Below, in pieces: positions 24,092 to 34,500 of a stretch of 64,000 bases of DNA (within the stretch, counting starts at the first letter, position 1; every line of letters begins with the position of its first letter). A model generated the notes under the pieces. That model did no database searches, was not told the origin of the DNA, and worked only from the letters and a program-made list of their open reading frames with translations. Location: positions 12,211,194 to 12,275,193 of the forward strand of contig NW_019211457.1 in NCBI RefSeq assembly GCF_002443255.2, read 5' to 3'. This DNA comes from Varroa destructor (Eukaryota > Arthropoda > Arachnida > Mesostigmata > Varroidae). The position numbers and the translations under genes are program-made.

Positions 24092-26035
24092 ATGGTTAGG
24101 TATATGTTAAACGAAGAGAAACATTAGGGAACAAATTATTTCACCTAATATCAAAAAGCTTTTCGAGCCTATTTTACTCAACTCCTTCGATTCTAGAGCA
24201 CTCCTTATAAAAATTAGATCGCTGAATAACCGTAAGGGCATCACGGGTGAGCGATATCAAAATGATAGCTTAACAAAAAGGGAACATGGAATGATTGACA
24301 AAGGCCCGTAACGCTCATACCTCAAAATACCAAAATGACTATAACGTGATGCTTAAATATTTAAATCTGGTGTAATTAGGCGATTGAAACGAGGTAACGG
24401 ACTATTTCAGTCTAACTAGCTAGTAATATTCAATCATTTTGCTGAAGCAAAGTTATCAGATTGGTAAGGGTATAGGGTCACTGAATATCACAGAAAAGCA
24501 ACGGAGTGACTCGCAAAATATAGCAGTAGGATTCGGAATAGGGCTACTGCTAAGCGAACAACCTTCTACAATGGGACTGCAATATGGCAACAACTATAAC
24601 TGTGCAATATTTTCCCCATGAATAGACCTCAACCGCAACCCCAGTCCGGCTACCCGCAATATGCCAGCCAAATTTCTCCTCAGTATGCCCAGCCCAACTA
24701 CGCCTATCCGGCTAGCGTTTCCGGTGGTTCGTATTTGAAGAGTTCGTTAGCAATCAAAATCATTAATGCACAACTATTTTATGTAAATATGGTAGACAAG
24801 CTCTGATATTTATGATCAATCCAAATAATTTATACACGTAAAGCATAGAATAGCATAGGTAAGATTTGCCCAAAAATGTGTTCACTGTAAACTTGAGTAT
24901 ATAATTCTTGTAGGTTACCGTCAGCCCCAAACATCAAACGGACTTTACGCTTCCGCTCAAACCAATAGACCCCAGAAGTTACAGCCGGCGTTTCCAGACT
25001 TCTTCCGTGTTTCTTCGCCAACTCAAGCTACTCAGGCCCAGTCCCAGGCCCAGGCTCAAGCCCAGGCCTACCAACAACCTGCACCTCAACAATATCGGTA
25101 AGATGTTATTATTAAAACTACTGGATCACATGCGTTAACATAATTGGTTCGCTTGTCCTGATAATGGGGCATATTATCCTATTTTCCCTGCTATAGGCTA
25201 TATGCCCTTCGGGGATTATACGTATCGACCGACTAACGATGTCCACTTTTCAGATCCGTCGTAAGTGACGCCCCTGTATCTCCAGTTCAAAGCTATTCTC
25301 CTCGTCCCGTATATAGACAGCAGGCTTTTCCCAGTTACAAACACACACCACACCAGTATCAGGTATAAGCACATTTGATATTGATCAATCAAATTAAACA
25401 TGGAATATGAATACAAGGGCCGCTTTCATCGACAAGCAGATAAATCATTAAGCGTACGTAATATTGTGCTTAAATAGCGGCCTGTTGTTCTGCTAGTACC
25501 GCAGATAGGTAGCCACGCTGGAGAAACAGGTTTAAAGTACTCGTATCATATTTAACTCAACCAGTGGGGGAAAAGTTGTGTTTTATATGTATGAGAGATA
25601 ATAATAATAATAATACATTTATGTGCTTAGAACATGCGTCTATCAGGCTTACTCTGATGCATTTAACTGAACCGGTACGCTCATGATGTTTTGTTGATGG
25701 CGTTTGTGACGTGACAGCTGGCGTCTAAACAAGGAAGTGGGCCTGTGTCATCCTACAGTCCTGCTGCTCAGATCAACGATGCCGGCCCGAAGAAGAAATA
25801 CGAAGATGGCCAGTACGACCCTGAATTGACAAAGGCTGGTCTCTACTATCCCGAACTTTACGAGAAGATTTCGACGACGGGTAAGGACGGAACGCCGCGA
25901 TCTCCTACAGCAGCTCAGATTGCCGCTGCGGCTGCCAACGCCCCCCAGAGCCCCCGACCACTGCCTTACTTCGATCCCTCACTGCTCGCTTACAATATTG
26001 GCACCCAACAGACCCAGGCGGCTCGTCAGGCCTAA
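16889..26035 (+). CDS. Cuticle protein with chitin-binding R&R domain and long P/Q-rich tail (11 exons, first exon not placed)
   Basis: Structural protein of the extracellular cuticle that should bind chitin. Joining 16889-17066, 18900-18992, 19244-19311, 19906-19995, 20346-20420, 22614-22826, 23934-24013, 24626-24723, 24914-25097, 25254-25362 and 25718-26035 gives one open frame with every intron phase matching, ending in TAA (501 codons plus an upstream Met-Lys exon, about 503 residues). Residues 3-15 are a hydrophobic signal peptide core (VFIVATLSAVVLG). The Rebers-Riddiford domain spans about residues 53-113 (GDYKFGYDTG, REETRLPDGSVKGAYGF, RYTAGKDGFKAEGD), the form usual in ticks and mites. 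Residues 116-503 are rich in Pro, Gln, Ala and Tyr with YQ and AQ repeats, much longer than in a typical 150-250 residue cuticle protein, which suggests an elastic or adhesive layer. Exon 2 begins at phase 0, so the ATG lies upstream. A possible ATTAAA poly(A) signal is at 26630. The family is certain; the exact cuticle class is not. Confidence 0.92.
18128..18141. repeat. Poly-C tract (14 C)
   Basis: Uninterrupted run of C in a cuticle intron; its length is likely error-prone in the assembly. Confidence 0.9.
18900..18992 (+). CDS. Cuticle gene exon 3: R&R domain, central part
   Basis: Acceptor tgatttcag, donor gtaagc at 18993. Phase 1 in, phase 1 out. Carries the conserved REETRLPDGSVKGAYGF segment of the chitin-binding domain. 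Confidence 0.93.
19244..19311 (+). CDS. Cuticle gene exon 4: end of R&R domain
   Basis: Acceptor gtgattcag, donor gtaatt at 19312. Phase 1 in, phase 0 out. Encodes GKMRIIRYTAGKDGFKAEGD, the C-terminal half of the R&R consensus (R-x-x-x-Y-x-A-x-x-x-G-F). Confidence 0.93.
19906..19995 (+). CDS. Cuticle gene exon 5: Ala/Pro-rich tail, GC donor
   Basis: Acceptor tactacaaag. The 30 codons from GAC to AGG (DGAPANTPG then Ala/Pro repeats) end at a GCAAGT donor at 19996. The exon is phase 0 on both sides and fits exon 6 only with this GC donor. The nearest GT (20001) would shift the frame. Confidence 0.78.
20134..20161. repeat. 11-bp hairpin in cuticle intron 5
   Basis: ATGGAGCAAAA at 20134-20144 pairs perfectly with TTTTGCTCCAT at 20151-20161 across a six-base loop. 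It lies about 140 bases after the GC donor of exon 5. Confidence 0.65.
20346..20420 (+). CDS. Cuticle gene exon 6: Gln/Pro/Tyr-rich tail
   Basis: Acceptor aatttattcag, donor gtatct at 20421. It has 25 codons and is phase 0 on both sides, so it can be skipped without a frameshift. It encodes AAPVPQYLPQ and QYQPQ-type repeats. Confidence 0.85.
22614..22826 (+). CDS. Cuticle gene exon 7: Gln/Tyr/Pro repeat exon
   Basis: Acceptor aactacttag, donor gtagaa at 22827. It has 71 codons, phase 0 on both sides, made of irregular units ending in YQ or YQP (for example PTYQPILQQPQ and YQQQQQTPQ). It is the largest internal tail exon and follows an intron of about 2.2 kb. Confidence 0.88.
23583..23668 (+). 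repeat. tRNA-like sequence (SINE head or tRNA pseudogene)
   Basis: A perfect-looking B box GGTTCAAATCC lies at 23646-23656, flanked by a T-arm-like stem with one mismatch, and an A-box-like GTGTAGTGGTAATG at 23591-23604. Acceptor-stem halves do not pair, and the anticodon arm folds with a four-base loop, so this is not a working tRNA gene. It sits in an intron of the cuticle gene. Confidence 0.45.
23934..24013 (+). CDS. Cuticle gene exon 8: tail exon with GC donor and twin acceptors
   Basis: The tract ttttcccgcag gives a start at 23934. A second AG nine bases on gives a start at 23943; both are phase 0 and differ by Ser-Leu-Gln. The exon ends TACAG followed by GCAAGC at 24014, a GC donor, at phase 2, matching exon 9. 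No usable GT donor lies before the frame runs into the TA repeat. Confidence 0.78.
24058..24088. repeat. (TA)n microsatellite
   Basis: About 15 TA units in cuticle intron 8, 45 bases past the GC donor of exon 8. Confidence 0.95.
24626..24723 (+). CDS. Cuticle gene exon 9: tail exon
   Basis: Acceptor ccatgaatag; the first A completes an AGA codon. Encodes PQPQPQSGYPQYASQISPQ and more Tyr/Pro/Ala. Leaves at phase 1 through a weak GTGGTT donor at 24724, the only choice that keeps exon 10 open. Confidence 0.82.
24914..25097 (+). CDS. Cuticle gene exon 10: tail exon with AQ repeat
   Basis: Acceptor attcttgtag, donor gtaaga at 25098. Phase 1 in, phase 2 out. Encodes GYRQPQTSNG and a short run of alternating Ala-Gln (AQSQAQAQAQAY). 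Confidence 0.88.
25254..25362 (+). CDS. Cuticle gene exon 11: tail exon
   Basis: Acceptor ccacttttcag, donor gtataa at 25363. Phase 2 in, phase 0 out. Encodes RSVVSDAPVSPVQSYSPRP and ends HTPHQYQ. Confidence 0.88.
25598..25615. repeat. (ATA)n repeat
   Basis: About five to six ATA/TAA units in the last cuticle intron. Confidence 0.85.
25718..26035 (+). CDS. Cuticle gene exon 12: C-terminal exon
   Basis: Acceptor acgtgacag with a poor pyrimidine tract; the frame is open from LASKQGSGP to the TAA at 26033-26035. It has 105 codons, more charged than the rest of the tail (KKKYEDGQYDPELTKAGLYY), then Ala- and Pro-rich. GC content is clearly above the flanking intron. Confidence 0.9.
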   Translation: MASKQGSGPVSSYSPAAQINDAGPKKKYEDGQYDPELTKAGLYYPELYEKISTTGKDGTPRSPTAAQIAAAAANAPQSPRPLPYFDPSLLAYNIGTQQTQAARQA

Positions 26036-29000
26036 TGGAGGAGCGAGAGGATCAGAATATTTCATACACTAAGGACATTCATTATATATACGTATAACGC
26101 GAAGAACTCGAATGCAGATATTCGAAAAGACAAATTTTCGCATAAGATAACAAATATGGGTTATACTTCTTTTATCATGTATAAACTATGATGTGGCCAA
26201 ATGATGGTTGATAAACAGCCATATCATGATCATATAATATGTATAATCACGCAGATTGGTCATGTAACGGTTGGCGCACTTAACGGTAGTAATAGCAATT
26301 ACGATGTTCCTGTACCTAGACTTAAAGTTGTAGATTTAAACGCAAAAGACGCACATATCTGTGACGTATTTCTCCTATTTGAGGTGACGAAGGCTACTAG
26401 CATCAGCCGGTCAGCTCATCGTCCGCTGCAAACGCTAGCAGCTCTCCGATCTAATACAAGCATGTTGTTTTTTTATGTTGCAGCGCGCCCCAAGAAAATT
26501 TAAGAAGACCACTCTTCTGGCCATGCAAGACCAAGATGAATATGATTAGAGGTTGACTTAATAACTACTAATTGCTTGTTCAAGATTGAAGACTTAGAAA
26601 TACTCAAGACAAGCTGACCAGTACAGACGATTAAATTTTGAAAGAATCATCTTCCTAATTCTAATAGTGTTAGCAACAACGATGTACTTAGAAAAAAAAA
26701 GCCTTCTGCTTCATTTACGGAAGTGACAACTGAAATATTGCTCACAAGAATTATTTAGAATAGTCTATATGATCATTCAAACGAGGTGCAGGCAAGATGC
26801 ACACAGTATTATAACTGAGATTGATTCTACTAATCAAATCATTACGATTGCAGCTTTGAAAACATCGACAATGACGATGGGTAGTTATCTGTAAGCTAAT
26901 AACGCTGTTTTTGTTAGATAATGTATTCGGAACAATCTTCAACTCTTCCGATATAACAAAAACGCGAGTGTATTAGGTATTTACAATAGATTCACGTACA
27001 TGTATTGTTCAATAATCAAATTTCTATACTTTGCTACGTTAATCTATTGCATCGCCACCCGAGGGTAAAAGTGGACAATGACTGCAGGGAAAAAAAACGA
27101 GATTCGACTTAGGAAGAGATCGGTTAATAATTATAATAATAGTATTGTTATAGTTAACATTTTACTGCTGGTATCCTCTATTAGTTTCACTTTCTCATTT
27201 TGGTTTGCCATAACGGCGGAATCGCGTACGTTGCCAGCGCCATCTTGCGTCGTGCTACAGTTTTATCATTGTTGATATTGTTATCATAATTACTTACCTC
27301 ATGGCTGCAATGAATCCTTTTATGTAAAATAAAATAAATTCTTATTTTGTTCATTAGTTTTTAATTCAATTACGTAGTTAGAATAGAATAAATAGATTTT
27401 TGCGCGTGTGCGAAGATATCACGGTTAACTACTTTTCGAAGATTGTGAACATGCAACAAATTCCGGCGCAATGAAAATCATATGAACTGTTCCTAGGTGC
27501 ACAGACATTAGTAACACATAAGTAAAATGAAATTTAATATGAATTATTTAAAAAATCACACTGAAATTTCTGCGAAAGTTGCTAGCAATGAACAATTATT
27601 CACGACCACCTTTAACCTGATATGGGGGATATGGGCCCGCAAAGTAAACACAACATTTCTGCAGCTGTTGAATTATTGAAATTTAGGTAACACTGTAGCT
27701 TATAATTACACGGGTGTTGGCGCCTGATTGTTTTACATAACGACAAAAGTTAAAAGCTGTCTACTTTGTGTGCTATATTTGAAAAAACGACCTACAAGTT
27801 TTTGTCGGTTGACAGTCGCTTCTTCAGCTTGTCCTTCAGTCTGCAACAGGCCTAGACTTGATTTAATTTAAAGAACTAAAGCCTATTTATCGTGTTTATC
27901 TCGTTATATGAAGATCTTATCATGTCTTATGAATGATAAACTCTATTGAATAAGACCAACAAAATAAATATAGAAAGAAAAAACAGTTGATTTGGTCTTA
28001 ACGTGTCTAACTGCCACTGAATAATAAAAATAAATTAAAAAAATGTTAACGAGCAAAAGCTATTTAGCCTACCAAATGTTCTTAAGAGAAAAGTTGCACG
28101 AAGACCGCTCTGAGGATAAATCTGATGATCCTGTTTGGAATATTACGTATATACATACATCAGTCTTTAAATAAATACTGCTATTTATCCATCCACAGGT
28201 AGATAGGCCCGATTAGACGTTCCTTTTTAAATTTAAAGCGGCCAGATCCATTATTATCGATAACTTGGGTTTGTTACTGCTGCTACTGTGGCCCTGTTTC
28301 AGTCATTTTCTGTAGCTTTCGCCTAATATCTCGGTTGACCCTTGAGCGAATCTCTTTAAAGGGAGAGGTGGTATCATGCAGCAGTAACCAGGCCAGCCAC
28401 GATATCGAGATTAACTTTTTGCTAGCTTTTTTGTCAGTATTATTTAACAGTTATTTTTTTCAGTGATAATAATTATAGGTTTTTAATTCACAAAAATTGT
28501 GAATGGTGGTATGTCTATATATAACCATGCTCAGTGTTTACATCTCCTCTTATCTATTTTCAATACAAATGAAAAAAGTCTCAAAAGCGCATTGTAAGTG
28601 TTGCAATATGCTGCCGTGTAGTATTTTGGCTATCATGCGTATTCTTACTTGATTTGTACCAAATCCTACTTCCTAAGGGTATTGTGCGCAAGTTGTGCTT
28701 AACGCGTTCAAAACTAAAACTTAAAAAGTAACTTCTTCCATCCTTGATTGTAAATAGAGGCTCGCATAGTGATATTTTACTGTTGCTCCTCAATTGTGTA
28801 GGCATTTCCTCCGATAACCAAAACTATGTTATTAATGCTCGTAACGGTGAGTCTGTCTTCTGTCTGAGATGCTTGTTCCACTTGTCCTCTCATAGAGGTT
28901 GATCCACTTATAACTGAGATTATAAATATGGCTAATTTTAGGTGTCATATAGCGTTCTGCCACTTTGGTATCAAAAAAAGCTCATATTCTGCGTGCCACT

Positions 29001-29702
29001 TTGTGCAAGCTTTGTAGTATCAAAGCGCATATCCGATACGGCACTCTAAAAAATCCGTCAAAAAAGTCTGCTGCGCTTCTTTAGGCTGCAGATATTAGCA
29101 TCTTTAATATGTTAGCTAGTATAAATACGCCATTTTTATTTATAGACATTGTGTGGTAGTCAATATAAATATGCCATATCAGTATCTAGCTGACTGCAAG
29201 ATTTAAAATCGACGCGGTGACTAAAACACCCATAAAGCACTCCTTCTTGAAACTGAACGCACTTCCTTTTTACCTGAACAGTGGCTCAACTAATAATAAT
29301 AATAAAAATAATCACGAGAATGCTATTACCCACCATTGTTTCCGATCGTATAATATAATTTTAATGTACGCGTGATGCGAGGATTTTTATGTACCTTAAT
29401 TTTCCCCACTCTTGTCATTAAAATGGCTTACATTCAAAAAGAAAGGCAAATTTTGGATTAAAAAAAAGCTAAGTTCGATTTTAACTTATACGCTGGGTTT
29501 TTATAATCTGTACGTGAAACATAACCTCAACCTACTCCTTCCCTTGCTGAGAAAGGCTATACCCTTCAAGCTGCAGCAGCAACAATTGAAATGAAATGCG
29601 TATTTTTCACATAAATGCTCGGCCGCAACATATGAAAAGAAAGGAAAGAAGAATGGTTTTTAACATGCAGTTACAATGTTCCTTCCCAGTCCATTCTGGC
29701 AT

Positions 29703-29945
29703 CGCGAACAATCAATTCATTGTCATAAAAGTTGGACTGTTGTCAAAATGGAAGCTCCCACTATCTGCCCACTAATAGGAGGTTTGCTTCTAGAATTCAT
29801 TCCATGAAAATAGCGCGACTTCCTGTATGTATATGTCGACGACCGCCCTATAATGGCTTTAACAATACTTGCAAGTTTTGGTGTACAGACTTCATTCATA
29901 GGAGACATTACGATGGAAAAATTCGAAGAAAATACATTTTATCCT
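29703..29945 (+). pseudogene. Decayed Penelope-like reverse transcriptase fragment
   Basis: In one frame the sequence encodes KMEAPTICPLIGGLLLE (matching the RT block M-G-x-P-x-S-P-x-x-A-x-x-x-M-E), then after a short gap LYVYVDD, the RT catalytic YVDD box at 29832-29843, then SFIGDITMEKFEENTFYP, like the I-x-F-T-x-E-x-E block that follows YVDD in Penelope-like elements. TGA at 29805 and TAG at 29811 interrupt the frame between the first two blocks, and it ends at TAA 29943-29945. It is therefore a dead retroelement remnant of about 80 codons. I see no endonuclease domain or repeat ends nearby. Confidence 0.62.
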
Positions 29946-31442
29946 TAAAAGTAAAGAAAGTATGGTACAAGCTTCAATGTAGGCAGGTGCTTTTTAAAGG
30001 TGCTATCAATAAGATTTACCTAGTGGCGCCAGGTAATGGACTTAAAGCGTCAGGTGTTGTATAATATAAATTTTCGGAATGAATGACGCAGACGAATACC
30101 TATCAACAGTATCCGCACGAAAACTATAGCATAGTTTTCAGAAGTTTAATACAAATCTCAAATCAATCCTTCAGCACCCGACTGTATAAGACGAGTAAGA
30201 CTTTACAGGTACAATGTATAGGTTTACGTGAAGGGGCTGTATATGTGTGTATATATATATACCTAAAACAATTTGATAGAATTGTCGAAACGGCATAATA
30301 GGCTAATTGAAACGAGCTATATCGTGATCAGCCAACGCAATTTCTACAAAATGACAAGAACAACTATAAAGGAGCGTAGCATAACCTGATAACAGAACCG
30401 TTGTGCAGAACCTGAAGCGGAGCATACTCGAACTGGCTTAGAACCTCAGAAAAAACAAAAATGTTGTTCGGGGTAGTAGACATGTATAATGGTGAAACAT
30501 GTTAGAAGCCACTTGAATTTGCGTGTTCAAAGCTCTCTAAAGAAAGATCATGTGTGCTGAACCTCCTAACCACACAAGGTCCTATATTACTTGTCTTCAT
30601 GCATGTTTAAAAAATGCAATCACAGTCGAAGTCAAGGTAAACAAGCTAAAGCGGCATAAAATGAAATTTGAGCGTTTCCTAAGCCGTTGTGTAACTTCCA
30701 AGTGGTAATAAAGTTTCCTAATAACCGCGTGAGTACCTTATACTGTCTTTCTTGCATGCACGGATTCATTTCATTTTTGGCAGCAAAAAACCTTGTAGCA
30801 GTTTTCTTCCCAGCGCGCCTCAGAGCCGCGACGTTATTATTAATCGGAGGTATCTTTGCTAGAAGACAAAATATAGGATAATGGTACCGTGTGACACCTT
30901 ACTTCCAAACATGTGTGTACCTATATAAGAGTGCATTAATACGCACTAAAAGCCCCGGTGGGTGTTGAAGCCATAACCTGTTACCTCAATAATACATCGT
31001 CACATGCTTCCCCGTAAATGTCGGTAGAATGAGAATCTCCTTTATGCTTTGCTGATATAAACTCGTTATTATATCATTTATCTTACGTAGAGAAGAAAAA
31101 GTTACTCCTTCGCATGTGTTGCCAAAACCTGGCTCTACAGTCCTCCAGAGGCAGAAAGCAGTCCTAATACTGTACTGTAACTCTACCCGAAGAGGTAACG
31201 AGGCAAATATTTGGAATTTCTACCCGTCTCTGTTAGCATTAGCCTGCGCGAAACGGTTACACAATGTTTTGAATTTGCCCGCGCCTCAGTGGCGAGAGCA
31301 GGTATTCCCTCGCCCAACATCCACCAGCCAGCGAGCTAACCAACCAGTCAGCCAGCCAGCCACAACCTGTGTGTACCGGCAGCTTTCGGTGTGCACGCAT
31401 CACTATGTACGGCTGGGTACGGCTGAGCGGGTGTGTGTATAT

Positions 31443-31466
31443 GTGTTTGTTTGTTTGTTTGTTTGG
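31443..31466. repeat. (TTTG)n repeat
   Basis: Five TTTG units about 110 bases upstream of the RCC1 start codon, in the likely promoter or 5' UTR. Confidence 0.85.
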
Positions 31467-31572
31467 ACACACTTCTGCTCGTACTGCCTACAACGACGGT
31501 TGTCTTATGTGCGCTTTGTGTGTTTCTCTTCGAATTTAGTGAACATCAATCAGCCGTGAGATCGCAAGCGCA

Positions 31573-31587
31573 ATGCCGCTGAGAAAG
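31573..31587 (+). CDS. Rcc1: RCC1 gene exon 1 (start codon)
   Basis: ATG CCG CTG AGA AAG followed by gtaaca. MPLRK resembles the short basic N-terminus of RCC1 proteins. It leaves at phase 0 and fits exon 2. Confidence 0.82.
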
Positions 31588-34500
31588 GTAACAAAGATAA
31601 ATTAATGTTACGAACTCTTTGAAACGACGCATTTGGGTAAATAAACATTTGTAAATAGTGGAAACACTGCGTCAATTGGTGCGGTTTGCGTAGAATTTGA
31701 TAGTGGCCTTTTTTGATTTGAACAGGATATAGCGGTATTATGCGATGCAGTGGAACGTCGTATGAATGTTAATTCATTGGCATTGCCCCGGCCAATTTTT
31801 ATGTTTTTTTTTTATATTGAGTTCCTATTTCATACGTAAAAACCACGTGTGTGTGTGTATAAGTAATCAACTTTCGCAAATAGTAACAGGATATTGGGTG
31901 TAGTAAACAGTTAGAAGGCCTTCGTTTTCTCCGTCCCGCCAAAAATTACCCGCTAGCCATATCTTGAGTGGACTGTTACCATTGCACGCTTGTGATGCAC
32001 TACTACGTTTCTACGCGTGTTGTCTTTAATATTGTAAAAAAAGTGGATTTATGTTATTATTATCATCATTTATTTTGTTCAACAAATTCACAGATTTGCA
32101 TGACGCAAATTAATTCTTGATTTTTTTTGGCACTTGTGTTTTCTATTTTAGCCAAAAGCGACTGCAATTGAAAACGGGACTAATGCTTCTGCGGAAACAG
32201 CTATGGAATTAGGTAAGTGTAATATATTAATTACTGGAAAGGGTGCAACGGTTCACTGAGTGCACTGAGCAAGTGCAAGTTATTGCTTACTAAAATATTC
32301 ACTTGCCTTCTGAAATGCTCCCGGAAATTAGGCCGTCTGATCACACCATCTAGATACATCGTGATATTTCGGTGTTTTGATGTATTGAATATAAACAATA
32401 GTAAAATTAATGATTATTGATTTGTGTAAATGACTGGTAATAAAAGTCGAACAATGAATTGAACTCGGAAATCCTAATCTTTCTTTCTTTAGGTGCTTGT
32501 TTTTTTTACATCATGCATTGTAAGTAAAAATAACGACGTACCATCTAAAGATAAAGATTCAATTAATGATGACAAAAATAAAGTAGTAAAGCAAAAACGG
32601 AACTGGTCAGTATAGTAAAAAAAAACTTGCTCACTTCATGTAGTCAATAATAAGTAAAAACTTTTGTTTCTATTGTTTAATTAATATGTTGTTTGAAATT
32701 TAAGCATCAGTATTCTCGTTTCGTACAGTTCGCCGTTGTCATAATCGTTATGCTTATTGATTTCAATCCAAGGACCAAAAATGACCGTATTACCTTTTAT
32801 ATGAGACTATAACCGTATATGCTGTGCATTTTAGGTGGAAGCAATGGCAAGCTAACGCCAAAACAAAATTCACTGAACAACAACCACAACGCGAGCTCCA
32901 AAACCGAAGATGAATATCACTCCGACAAAGAGTTGGCGCCTCCAAAAAGGCCACGAGGTAGGCCGCGTAAAAAAGTTAATTTCGGCAATAAAACTGCAAG
33001 TGATATCGTAAATGGGTCTGTCACCACCGAACATGAACCAAAACGCAAAACAGCGCGGAAGATTAAGGTTGTTGCCATTCCAAATCTTGAGGTAGGTTGG
33101 AGTCAGTAACAGTTGCTTCCAGTGTTTATGGAAGTGTGCGTGTCCTGGTGTTCCAGATAGACTAACTAGCTTATCATATCCTGTGCACCGGTAAAAAGGT
33201 ACCTCAAGTTATGGGAGAAGGGAAATGCCTGGCAGCAGGTGATGGTGACGCTGGCCAGCTGGGCATTGGCGAAGATGGACTGGGTGGCAAGCCACGATTC
33301 GTTCCTGTATTTGCTCTTGAAGGTGAAAATGAAATACAGCCTAAGGCAGTGCGTTGTGCGGCGGGAGGAATGCACTCGTTAGTGCTCACCCATAAGGTAC
33401 AAGGCAACAGTAGATACCTGTATGTCTATGTATTTGATGTTCAGACGGGTGCATATGTTAATAATAGTCATGTAAATTATGTCAACTGAAACTAACAAGC
33501 AGAAAAAATCAATTTATCTTACGTAGGAATTTTGCGTAAATAATATTAGGGACAGACAATATAGTATATGACCTAAGATCTTCGTTTTCACTCTGTGGCT
33601 CGAATCTATGAGCGCCTCTTTTTTGTTACAGGGCGAAGTGTATTCATTTGGCTGTAATGATGACTATGCCTTAGGTCGAGTTACTGCTGAAGAGGAAGAT
33701 TCTTACATTCCAGGACGCGTTAGCGTTCCCAACGAGATTAAGGTATGTATTTTAAATTGCATGTGAGGAAATCTAACGAGTATAGTCTTTTATATGCGGT
33801 CTCAGTTACGGCTCCATTAATGCTTAAATGTTGTTTCAGGTCGCTAAAATAGCAGCTGGTAACGTACATAATGTTATCTTGACAACCGATGGCCGCGTGC
33901 TGATTTGGGGCATATACCGCGACGCAGGTGGCAGATTTGGAATGGGTCCGAAAAATGACAAGGGAGAGCCATATCATGCCCCTACTGAAATTACTGATCT
34001 TTTACCCGAGAGAATTGTGGATATTGCATGTGGCCAAGAACACACGCTACTACTTGGCAACGAGGTAGGCAAAAAAAAAGGTAGTACGTATCGTTGTGGC
34101 ATGACTCTTTAAACTGCTGTGGCGCAATTTCTAAAGGTGACCACAATGATTTTCCACTTCAGGGAAACGTATTTTCTATGGGTTGTGCGGAGCAAGGTCA
34201 ATTGGGACGCGTGCGGAAGTCGCATTGTAATGCACAGGACAATCGACGAGGGAGAGCCGTGAGTACGATTTTGCGAAATTGGCTTTCTTTTTCAGAGGGT
34301 TTGCGTTTTCACGTCGCATAGGCTACAGAAATAAAGTAACTAATTAAATCGTGAATTGCAGACGATGTTACAACCTGGCCAAGTCATTGTAGTTAACGGA
34401 AGGAAGTCATTTAAATGTGACGGTATCTGGGCTAGCTCTTACAACTCATTTGTGCGAAGCGCTGTAGATGGCACCATCTGGGGATGTGGTCTACAGAACT

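Larger units (their letters stand above)
26036..31572. other. Spacer between the cuticle and RCC1 genes
   Basis: Apart from the reverse transcriptase relic at 29.7-29.9 kb, only AT-rich DNA is seen. The last 450 bases before the RCC1 ATG are GC-richer and are likely its promoter and 5' UTR. Confidence 0.6.

Noticed and set aside
31116..31559. 147-codon ORF upstream of RCC1
   Set aside because: Composition comes from GCCA and TTTG repeats and GC-rich promoter-like DNA; no domain, and the opposite strand is open too.
33170..33199. Alternative acceptor after ctaactag for RCC1 exon 4
   Set aside because: It would add 29 bases and shift the frame of the first propeller blade.
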